A DNA stretch of 28,905 nucleotides from the NCBI GenBank assembly GCA_964459445.1, contig CAYWMP010000064.1, forward strand, positions 1 through 28,905, written 5' to 3'. Shown here piece after piece: positions 16,456 through 22,777 of the stretch. The notes below the pieces were generated by a model, which saw only the letters and a program-made list of their open reading frames with translations, was not told where the DNA came from and searched no databases. The DNA comes from CAYWMP01 sp964459445 (GTDB taxonomy: Bacteria > Desulfobacterota > DSM-4660 > Desulfatiglandales > HGW-15). Position 1 is the first letter of the stretch, and each line of letters begins with the position of its first letter. A program made the position numbers and the translations under genes.

Positions 16456-17889
16456 ATGGAATTGCATATGACAAGTAAGGAAGGGACCTTTGAGGGCCCC
16501 GAGGAAATCGCATTTGATCATGAGTATGGCCTTAACGAACTTCTGCCTAAGTCCGTCCTTGAAGATCTATGTGAAGAGAGCCACAGAATTCTTTCCGGTC
16601 CTGTAATGGTTTTGTTACCAGAGGGAACGGCCTATTGCACAAAAGGAGATATTCAGGACGGAGAGATAGCGTCACTTCGCAAGCTGCTGGGCGAGAAAAC
16701 GTTTAATTCATTCAAGACATTGAATTCGGCTCAGAGAAAACTTGCAATATTCCCCCTCGTTCATGAACTGGAAACGATCGGTTATCTTGTCCTTGGCTAC
16801 GGAACGGGGGATAATCAGGCATCCTTTCCTGTTCTCAGGTTTGGAGATCTCCTTAAAAGGGTTTTTAAGCAGATCATGACTCACAATTACAAGAATCACC
16901 TCACATCGATGCTTCATGGTCAGGTCGTCGAGGAATCATATGAAGAGCTGAAGCAGAAGGCAGCTCTCCTTGAAGAATCGGAAAGGAAATACCGTGAACT
17001 TGCAGAGGGTCTCGAAGCTGCTGTCGAGGAAATAACTGAACAAATCCAACAGACTCAAACCCAATTAATGCAGCAAGAGAAGATGGCATCAATCGGGCAA
17101 CTTGCTGCGGGAGTGGCCCATGAAATTAATAATCCAATGGGCTTTATCAGCAGCAATTTGAATACCCTCAAAGATTATCATAGGGATCTATGCTCAATTA
17201 TCAGTCAGTATAGATCATTGATTTCCGAGTTGGGCGAGAACATGGCGAACAAGGAAGGGCGATCCTGCATCCAGGAACGATTAGGGGAGATCGCGAACAC
17301 TGAAGAAGAGATGGACTTGGATTTCATCCTCGAGGATATGTCCAACCTAAGAGCAGAGTCCATGGAGGGAGCTGAACGGATCAAGAAAATTGTCATGAAC
17401 CTGAAAGATTTTGCCCATCCGGGAGAAGAGGATTTGCAGGTAGCGGATCTGAACAAAAACCTTGATTCAACTCTCAGTATTGTCTGGAACGAAATCAAAT
17501 ACAAGGCCAAAGTGAATAAGACATTTGGAGATTTGCCTGAGATCAGATGTTATCCCCAACAGTTGAACCAGGTCTTTATGAATCTGCTTGTCAATGCCGC
17601 TCATGCCATTGAAAAACATGGGGAGATTACGATCTTGACATGTGCGGTTGATGGCCATGTGGAAATCGCCATAAGTGATACGGGTGAAGGCATACCCAAG
17701 GAGAATCTGAAAAGGATATTCGATCCTTTTTTTACTACAAAGGACGTTGGAAGGGGCACGGGCTTGGGTCTGAACATGTCCTACAACATCGTCAAGAAAC
17801 ACAATGGGACGATTCACGTTGAAAGCGAGTTGGGAAAGGGAACGACCTTTACCGTGAGAATTCCGGTGGGAATGGGGATTGAAGATTGA
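16456..17889 (+). CDS. Histidine kinase with unrecognised N-terminal sensory domain
   Basis: About 477 aa from this start. Residues 1-155 form a domain I do not recognise, possibly GAF-like ('LPKSVLEDLCEESHRIL', 'MVLLPEGTAYC', 'LAIFPLVHELETIGYLVLGYG'). A coiled coil (about 160-205) leads to HisKA with the phospho-acceptor His (residue 222) in 'GVAHEINNP' and a full HATPase ('DTGEGIP', 'GRGTGLGL'). The core is a sibling of the kinase at 9682-11385. There is no membrane segment. ATG 16456 is chosen since GGAG (16446-16449) lies 6 bases before it; the in-frame ATG at 16444 adds four residues. The final residues and TGA stop fall in the 75-bp element at 17885-17959. Adjacent to the GTPase and the receiver-PilB gene, it is a candidate kinase for that receiver. 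Confidence 0.92.
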   Translation: MELHMTSKEGTFEGPEEIAFDHEYGLNELLPKSVLEDLCEESHRILSGPVMVLLPEGTAYCTKGDIQDGEIASLRKLLGEKTFNSFKTLNSAQRKLAIFPLVHELETIGYLVLGYGTGDNQASFPVLRFGDLLKRVFKQIMTHNYKNHLTSMLHGQVVEESYEELKQKAALLEESERKYRELAEGLEAAVEEITEQIQQTQTQLMQQEKMASIGQLAAGVAHEINNPMGFISSNLNTLKDYHRDLCSIISQYRSLISELGENMANKEGRSCIQERLGEIANTEEEMDLDFILEDMSNLRAESMEGAERIKKIVMNLKDFAHPGEEDLQVADLNKNLDSTLSIVWNEIKYKAKVNKTFGDLPEIRCYPQQLNQVFMNLLVNAAHAIEKHGEITILTCAVDGHVEIAISDTGEGIPKENLKRIFDPFFTTKDVGRGTGLGLNMSYNIVKKHNGTIHVESELGKGTTFTVRIPVGMGIED

Positions 17890-17959
17890 ATACTGAAAAT
17901 TGTCTATTGGGAGGGAAAAACATTGCTTTTTGCGAAAACATCAATCTTCAGTATTCAAT
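17885..17959 (+). repeat. 75-bp inverted-repeat element, copy B
   Basis: Terminal inverted repeats attgaatactgaaaattg (17885-17902) and caatcttcagtattcaat (17942-17959) match at 17 of 18 positions. The inside carries 'attgggagggaaaaa' and 'ttttgcgaaaa'. It is the inverted relative of 2688-2762. It overlaps the stop codon of the upstream kinase and fills most of the gap to the receiver-PilB gene. No coding capacity, so any movement would depend on proteins supplied elsewhere. Confidence 0.8.
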
Positions 17960-17996
17960 GGTCAATTCAAAGGCCTAGAAATGAATAGGAATTCAC

Positions 17997-20405
17997 ATGC
18001 CTAGATTAGCCTCCCTTTTCATCGGAAAGGGGAATGAATCAGCCGACCATTCAGTTGAAGAAAAGGTCAAAGAAGGCGCACTCCGCTACAAGATCCTTTT
18101 CGTGGATGACGAAGAAAATGTGCTCAATGCGATGAAGCGCATATTCAGACGGGAAAACTATGCCCTCTATACTGCTTCCAGCGGGCCGGAGGCCCTCGAG
18201 TTTCTCAAAAATGGGCCTGTCAACATAGTCATATCCGATCATAAGATGCCGGGTATGACCGGCGCTGACCTGTTGCGCAAAATAAAGGCCCTCTATCCCC
18301 AAACTATTCGAATCATGCTCACGGGACACGCCGATGTCAACGCGGTCATGGGTGCGGTCAATGAAGGGGCGGTCTACAAATTCATCACAAAGCCCTGGAA
18401 CGATGAAGATCTTCGCCTGACGGTCAGTTTGGCCCTTGAACAATATGACCTGATCAAAGAAAACAGGGCCTTGAAGGAGCAGCAAGAGGTACAGAAAAAG
18501 AAGATTAAACGACTTACCCGATTTGCCAATACCAACCACAGTCAGATTGGTCATATGTTGCTCAGGAAGAGGCTGGTCAGAAAGGAAGATCTGGACAGGG
18601 CCATGGCCGTACAGAGAAAGAGCGGCAAAATTCTGCCGTTGATCCTGATCGACATGGGGTTGGCAACCGAGAAAGTCATTATGAAAACGATTCAGGCCGA
18701 GCTTGGGACGAACCAGGTCGATCCTAATGAATTCACGGTCCCAAAGGCCTTGGCATCGTTGATCCCTAAGGAAATCTGTGAGAATACCCTTCTCGTGCCT
18801 CTTAAAAAGACAGATGGGCATATTGTCGTTGCGATGGCCGATCCTTCGGACTATGTGAAATTGGATGAACTGCGGTTCATAACTGGCGTTCCCATAAATT
18901 CCGTACTGTGTACCCATAACCAGATCACCGAAAAAATACAGGAGGTTTATGGAGGTGAGGAAGATCTTGAAGCCACGATATCTGAGCTGGATCTCCTGGA
19001 TCCGACAGAGAGTATAGAGATCATCATAGAGGATGAGGATGAGGATTCGGACCTCGAAGAACTTCTTCATTCCAAGAATCAGCCCCCGGCCATACGAATC
19101 GTCAATGCCGTTATCTCCGATGCCTTGCGTCACGGCGCTTCGGACGTGCATATCGAGCCCAAGACGAAATATGTCATGGTACGCTATAGGATAGACGGTC
19201 TTCTCCGGGACAAAATCCACATTCCCCCGGCCATGCAGCAAGCCATCGTTTCTCGCATCAAGGTGATGTCTGAACTGGACATATCGGAACGGAGAAAGCC
19301 GCAGGATGGGCGTGTCACGGTGAAGACATCATCGAGAATGGTGGATATGCGGATCTCAACCCTGCCGACGATCAACGGGGAAAAGGTCGTTCTTAGGATA
19401 TTGGACAAGAACGCGGCCATCAAGGATATATCGGTTCTTGGGCTTTCGGAGGCAGACCTTGCTAAAGTTACAAAACTGGTGACGCAGCCACAGGGGATCC
19501 TATTGGCTACCGGGCCGACGGGTAGCGGAAAGACCAGCACCCTTTACTCCCTTCTGCAGAAGGTCGCGACCATCACAAAAAATTTTACGACGATCGAAGA
19601 TCCGGTCGAATACTTTATGGGCATGGCTGAGCAAGTCAGTGTAAGGGGGAAAATAGGTCTCAATTTCCCAATTGTATTGAGAGCCATTCTGCGTCAAGAC
19701 CCTAATGTGATCATGCTGGGTGAGATCCGGGATTTTGAGACCGCGGAGGTGGCCTTTCACGCGGCTCTGACGGGGCATTTGGTTTTGAGCACCCTGCACA
19801 CCAACGGCAGCATCGCATCCATAACACGCCTCCGGGACATGGGAATAAAGCCCTATGTGATCAGCGAGGCCTTGATAGGTATTATCGCCCAGCGATTATT
19901 GCGTCGTGTGTGCACACACTGTAAGACTGATGACAATCCGAGTGAAGAGGTGTTGCGCGATCTGGATCTGAGCAAAAAGGACCTCGATTTCATCCCCAAG
20001 ATGGGTGCGGGGTGCGATCATTGCAGCAGTACAGGATACAACGGCAGAATCGGCATCTTTGAGGTATTTCAGATCGATGGGGAACTCAAGAAGATGATCC
20101 ACAGGGATGCGACCGAGAAAGAGCTTATGAGAGCAAGCCGGTGGGCTGGTATGACGACTCTTCTCGAAGATGCGCTCGGAAAGGTCAAGTCAGGCATCAC
20201 GACCTGCGAAGAGGTCTTGAGGGTCTTGGGGCCTCAATACCACGCAGAAATCCAATGCCCCCAGTGCAAAGGGAGTCTAAAGGAAAGATTCCATTTCTGT
20301 CCCTTTTGTGGGTGTACGATTATTCCGCAATGTAAACGTTGCAGCGGATTCCTTGAATCAAAATGGAGGGTTTGTCCCTACTGTGGTGAGAAGAGCGAAA
20401 TGTGA
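17997..20405 (+). CDS. Receiver domain fused to PilB/GspE-type ATPase
   Basis: An 802-aa fusion. After ~30 residues comes a receiver (about 30-150, phospho-acceptor D81 in 'VISDHKMPGMTG', 'FITKPWNDEDL'), then a GspE/MshEN-type N-domain (about 180-315; 'HMLLRKRLVRKEDLDRAM' and 'GLATEKVIMKTIQAELG' resemble the repeated cyclic-di-GMP-binding motif but lack its opening RLG), an acidic linker (about 340-355), and a full secretion ATPase (355-740) with Walker A 'GPTGSGKT' (506-513), Walker B 'VIMLGE' (E576), 'GHLVLSTLHTN', and a CTHC/CDHC tetracysteine near 638-677. The last 50 residues form two zinc ribbons (four further CxxC pairs). Such ATPases power type IV pilus extension or type II secretion; PilB normally lacks a receiver. 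No other pilus genes are in the window. The start has AGGA about 8 bases upstream. Confidence 0.93.
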   Translation: MPRLASLFIGKGNESADHSVEEKVKEGALRYKILFVDDEENVLNAMKRIFRRENYALYTASSGPEALEFLKNGPVNIVISDHKMPGMTGADLLRKIKALYPQTIRIMLTGHADVNAVMGAVNEGAVYKFITKPWNDEDLRLTVSLALEQYDLIKENRALKEQQEVQKKKIKRLTRFANTNHSQIGHMLLRKRLVRKEDLDRAMAVQRKSGKILPLILIDMGLATEKVIMKTIQAELGTNQVDPNEFTVPKALASLIPKEICENTLLVPLKKTDGHIVVAMADPSDYVKLDELRFITGVPINSVLCTHNQITEKIQEVYGGEEDLEATISELDLLDPTESIEIIIEDEDEDSDLEELLHSKNQPPAIRIVNAVISDALRHGASDVHIEPKTKYVMVRYRIDGLLRDKIHIPPAMQQAIVSRIKVMSELDISERRKPQDGRVTVKTSSRMVDMRISTLPTINGEKVVLRILDKNAAIKDISVLGLSEADLAKVTKLVTQPQGILLATGPTGSGKTSTLYSLLQKVATITKNFTTIEDPVEYFMGMAEQVSVRGKIGLNFPIVLRAILRQDPNVIMLGEIRDFETAEVAFHAALTGHLVLSTLHTNGSIASITRLRDMGIKPYVISEALIGIIAQRLLRRVCTHCKTDDNPSEEVLRDLDLSKKDLDFIPKMGAGCDHCSSTGYNGRIGIFEVFQIDGELKKMIHRDATEKELMRASRWAGMTTLLEDALGKVKSGITTCEEVLRVLGPQYHAEIQCPQCKGSLKERFHFCPFCGCTIIPQCKRCSGFLESKWRVCPYCGEKSEM

Positions 20406-20876
20406 TGATATTTCCTTGGCCGATCCCACCCCAAGGCCGCGTTCATCCTTTGCACTTTATGTCTGCTTTTTGTCACGGCAATGTATCTTTTTACAAAGGA
20501 AACGAAGGTTAAAGCCTCTCCGGGGACCCCTGTCGAACATTCACACATTTCATAGGCTCATTTTTGGTTTTGTTTCTCAAACAATATCTGATAAGCTTCG
20601 TGCTACTTGGTTTTCCACAGGATTATTCGTCTTCTCCCCATAACGATTTCAATCTTGATTCACTCGCCTACGCGAGGATGCCCCCTGTGGAAGCACGGGG
20701 AGGATCTGCCGTCGCTAAAGCTATGGCACGACACAGATGGCGAAACCATTTGGGTGCACAATGAGACCCAGGCTGAATTCAATGAGATGGGAAAGTTCAC
20801 CGGCTACCGCGGCACGGTCCAGGACATCACTGAACGGAAGCGGTGGGAGACTGACTTATTAAAAAGTGAAGAGGAA
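20406..20876. other. Gap with decayed sequence and PAS fragment
   Basis: Begins with a weak dyad (ccttgg/ccaagg, 20414-20436) after the receiver-PilB stop, with no T-run. Bases about 20440-20730 have several short open frames in different phases, e.g. a hydrophobic 'LCLLFVTAMYLF' stretch, but stops and frame changes suggest decayed coding DNA of unknown origin. Bases 20734-20866 copy part of the 22778 kinase gene and are listed separately. Confidence 0.4.
20734..20866 (+). pseudogene. Orphan PAS fragment, exact 133-bp copy
   Basis: These 133 bases are identical to 23523-23655, which encode about residues 249-293 of the 1573-aa kinase: the end of its second PAS domain ('GETIWVHNETQ' to 'ITERKRWETDLLKS'). 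Sequence before and after is unrelated apart from a few bases. The frame remains open for a few codons and runs into the left end of the RAYT element. It has no start or partner domains, so it is a gene fragment. The exact match implies a recent duplication or gene conversion. Confidence 0.85.
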
Positions 20877-20900
20877 GATGAGGGGTCAGGTCTCAACATT
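20877..20900 (+). repeat. Left inverted end of RAYT element
   Basis: 24 bases, perfect reverse complement of 21904-21927. Contains the block ggggtcaggtctcaacatt. In RAYT systems such ends are the DNA substrates recognised by the transposase. Confidence 0.85.
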
Positions 20901-20928
20901 TGACAAAGAGTTTGCTCTAAGGTAGGGT
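20900..20928 (+). promoter_or_regulatory. Possible transposase promoter
   Basis: A perfect -35 TTGACA (20900-20905) is followed after 17 bases by TAGGGT (20923-20928), which matches only three of six -10 positions. It overlaps the inner edge of the left inverted end. Weak support. Confidence 0.25.
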
Positions 20929-20960
20929 TAGCGCAATTGAATCTTTGAGAGGCTTAAACC

Positions 20961-21911
20961 ATGGCCAGACCCCTGCGTGTGCAATACCCAGGTGCCTTTT
21001 ATCATGTTACTTCACGGGGCAACGAAAGAAAAGCGATTATCAAAAGCAAGGGAGACGGGGAGAGGTTTTTATCCTACCTTGAATCGGCTCATGAGCGATA
21101 TGATGCCATCATCCATACCTATTGTTTGATGCACAATCATTATCATCTTCTCCTGGAAACCCCGCGTTCAAATCTTTCCCAAATCCTTCACCATATCAAC
21201 GGCGCCTACACCAGCTATTTCAATGCCAGGAGGAAGCGGTCCGGGCATCTCTTTCAAGGCCGATACAAGGCTATTCTTGTTGAAAAGGATAGCTATTGCC
21301 AGGAACTTTCCAGGTACATCCACCTCAACCCAGTCAGGGCAGGCATAATCGGCAGACCATCTCAATATCAATGGTCGAGCTATCGATATTTAGTCGGGTT
21401 GAAAAAAAAGCCTCAATGGCTTAGCCATGAAGCGGTGCTAGGGTATTTTGATAAAGACAAAAAGACAGCCCAAGGCCTTTACAGGGACTTTGTGGAGAAG
21501 GCTTTAGATAGGGAGATGGAAAATCCTCTTAATCAGGTGTTTGCCTCGACATTTTTAGGTAACGACAGATTTATAGAATGGGCAAAAGAGAAATGGATAG
21601 GCTTCGAGAACGCCGATACACGAAATGTGCCGACATTGAAGCGATTGATGGATAAGCCAGCCTTTGAGCGGATTGAAGAGATTGTAGATTCGATTATTGG
21701 AAGAAAAGACAAGATGTTTAAAAAGTTTTGTATTTACACAAGTCATCAGATTACGGGTTACCCGCTCAAAGAAATAGGCAGCCATTACGGCATGAGAGGT
21801 TCTGCAGTCAGCCAATCAAGCCAAAGGTTTAAGGAGAGAATATCCAAAAGCAGAGACCTAAAAAAGGTCGAAATAGAGATAAGAAACCGACTCACATCTG
21901 TTGAATGTTGA
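20961..21911 (+). CDS. RAYT / IS200-like Y1 transposase with DnaA-like C-terminus
   Basis: A 316-aa single-tyrosine HUH nuclease of the REP-associated tyrosine transposase type. The N-terminus 'RPLRVQYPGAFYHVTSRGN' is diagnostic; the HUH histidines are in 'LMHNHYHLLLE' (about residues 56-66); 'RSGHLFQGRYKA' follows; the catalytic tyrosine is probably in 'SRYIHLNPVRAG'. The extra C-terminal part (about 200-316) includes 'TGYPLKEIGSHYGMRGSAVS', a helix-turn-helix like the DNA-binding end of DnaA, common in this subgroup. It nicks and rejoins single-stranded DNA at hairpin ends. GAGAGG lies 8 bases before the ATG. Flanked by perfect 24-bp inverted ends, the gene is intact with all key motifs, so it may be active. 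Confidence 0.95.
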   Translation: MARPLRVQYPGAFYHVTSRGNERKAIIKSKGDGERFLSYLESAHERYDAIIHTYCLMHNHYHLLLETPRSNLSQILHHINGAYTSYFNARRKRSGHLFQGRYKAILVEKDSYCQELSRYIHLNPVRAGIIGRPSQYQWSSYRYLVGLKKKPQWLSHEAVLGYFDKDKKTAQGLYRDFVEKALDREMENPLNQVFASTFLGNDRFIEWAKEKWIGFENADTRNVPTLKRLMDKPAFERIEEIVDSIIGRKDKMFKKFCIYTSHQITGYPLKEIGSHYGMRGSAVSQSSQRFKERISKSRDLKKVEIEIRNRLTSVEC

Positions 21912-21927
21912 GACCTGACCCCTCATC
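21904..21927 (-). repeat. Right inverted end of RAYT element
   Basis: 24 bases, perfect reverse complement of the left end. It includes the TGA stop (21909-21911) of the transposase and directly touches the end of the leftward DUF2442 gene at 21928. Confidence 0.85.
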
Positions 21928-22167
21928 CTACGAAGGGGAATGAACGATTCCAAGAAGCGCGTCGATAGAAAGATCTTCATCAAGAAGCGGCCAATGAACG
22001 CCATACCCGGAAGGAGATACTTCAAAAGTGTTTTTTTCTCTTTCTGAAGCATTACTTAGAACGAGGGAGATTTCATTCAATGGGAACTTTCTCTCAGCCC
22101 CATCAATAGTTAAAAAAATGTGATCGTTTTTGAATTTTATATTCTCAACTGAATGTTGTTTTTTCAT
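21928..22167 (-). CDS. DUF2442 protein
   Basis: A 79-aa protein of the DUF2442 family, recognised from 'IFLTIDGAERKFPLNEI', 'LSNASEREKNTFEVSPSGYGVHWPLLDEDLSIDALL'; the 'G.G.HWP.LDEDLS' block is the hallmark. Biochemical role unknown. Its ATG overlaps the TGA of the upstream DUF4160 gene by the four bases ATGA, so the two are translationally coupled. This pairing recurs in many bacteria and is often suspected to be a toxin-antitoxin-like or regulatory module, which remains inference. The stop codon (21928-21930) directly abuts the RAYT right end, but the C-terminus has the normal length and does not look cut. Confidence 0.85.
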   Translation of the reverse strand: MKKQHSVENIKFKNDHIFLTIDGAERKFPLNEISLVLSNASEREKNTFEVSPSGYGVHWPLLDEDLSIDALLGIVHSPS

Positions 22168-22421
22168 TTTTGCAGCCTCCTTTGAAATTCATCCCACTGC
22201 TCTTCGATATACTCAAAATGGTCATAAATGATCTTTCTTATTTGTCTTGTGTCCCGTGGCGACATTTTGAACGCGAAAGCCTCTTCAAGGTCAAAGTTAT
22301 CTCGATCGAGCCAGTATTTACATTCCATGTCGCCCTTTCGACAATGAACATGAATAGGTTCATTTCCTTCATTGGCATAAAAAAACAATCGCCAACCCAA
22401 AATAATAAGTATCGTAGGCAT
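22164..22421 (-). CDS. DUF4160 protein
   Basis: About 85 aa, DUF4160 family: it begins MPTILIILGWRLFFYANEG and has the signature 'EPIHVHCRKGDMECKYWL'. Role unknown; the family is nearly always small and stands next to DUF2442, as here. I start at the ATG at 22421 because family members start with MPTI and a GGGA lies about 8 bases upstream; the frame is open upstream to 22484, which would add 21 poor residues. First gene of a two-gene leftward unit, overlapping the next by 4 bases. The pair is more A/T-rich than the signalling genes and sits beside a RAYT element, hinting at acquisition by transfer. Confidence 0.82.
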   Translation of the reverse strand: MPTILIILGWRLFFYANEGNEPIHVHCRKGDMECKYWLDRDNFDLEEAFAFKMSPRDTRQIRKIIYDHFEYIEEQWDEFQRRLQK

Positions 22422-22777
22422 CTTCATCGTCCCATTGCATTTACCGTGGGTTTCTGCATTCAACTGGTATTGCTTAAAATTCATTCTAGATGTCTGTCTA
22501 ATTTTTTTGATATCATAAAATCATGAAGAATAGAAGTATCAGGGCGGCATCAAGAGGTTTTGCTTTTCCCACTAAAAGAAACAGCTTAAGCGGAACTGCC
22601 GCCTAAATTGAATATTGTCGATTGAATATTGACAATTGATAAAACTGCAACTGTGGCATGCTTTCCAATATTCAATTTTCAATTCTCACTATTCAATTAA
22701 AAGGTCCCTAAATCTTCAATATTCAATCTTCAATATTCAATTCTTCCAAAGGGCCTTTCGAACCCGGGAGGTAAAAC
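22422..22777. other. Divergent region with palindromic repeat cluster
   Basis: About 355 bases between the leftward DUF4160 gene and the rightward large kinase gene. Bases 22543-22603 are bounded by a 7-base inverted pair (ggcggca/tgccgcc). Then a repeat cluster (22605-22745) follows. The kinase start has a strong GGGAGG (22766-22771) 6 bases before its ATG. No clear promoter was found by eye for either gene. Confidence 0.4.
22605..22745. repeat. Cluster of attgaatattg-type repeats in both orientations
   Basis: Two units of ttgaatattg (about 22606-22639) are followed by several of the reverse complement caatattcaa or ttcaatcttcaa (about 22671-22742), making a large dyad. The same units occur in the 75-bp elements and around the four-helix-bundle gene. 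The ccctcccaatag core of the 75-bp element is absent here. Confidence 0.7.

Larger units (their letters stand above)
20877..21927 (+). mobile_element. RAYT-type insertion element with 24-bp inverted ends
   Basis: The left end (20877-20900, gatgaggggtcaggtctcaa...) is the exact reverse complement of 21904-21927 over 24 bases. Between them lies one transposase gene. No target-site duplication is visible at the borders, consistent with the IS200/IS605 and RAYT class, which uses single-stranded DNA. The transposase stop codon lies within the right end. On the left it is 10 bases from the orphan PAS fragment; on the right it abuts the stop codon of the DUF2442 gene. The true outer ends could differ slightly from the inverted repeats. 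Confidence 0.8.

Noticed and set aside
18051..19241. Long open frame on the minus strand (396 codons)
   Set aside because: It lies antisense to the receiver-PilB gene, which has clear domains throughout; the product has no recognisable motif.
20564..20903. Small plus-strand frames leading into the PAS fragment
   Set aside because: Stops and phase changes, no start signal, no domain other than the copied 133-bp segment.
22543..22603. Integron attC-like segment with ggcggca/tgccgcc ends
   Set aside because: Lacks the conserved core-site sequences and no integrase or cassette is present; only a 7-base inverted pair is supported.
22754..22775. tRNA T-arm-like ttcgaacccggg
   Set aside because: No cloverleaf, acceptor or anticodon arm around it on either strand; the conserved C after the T-loop is missing.
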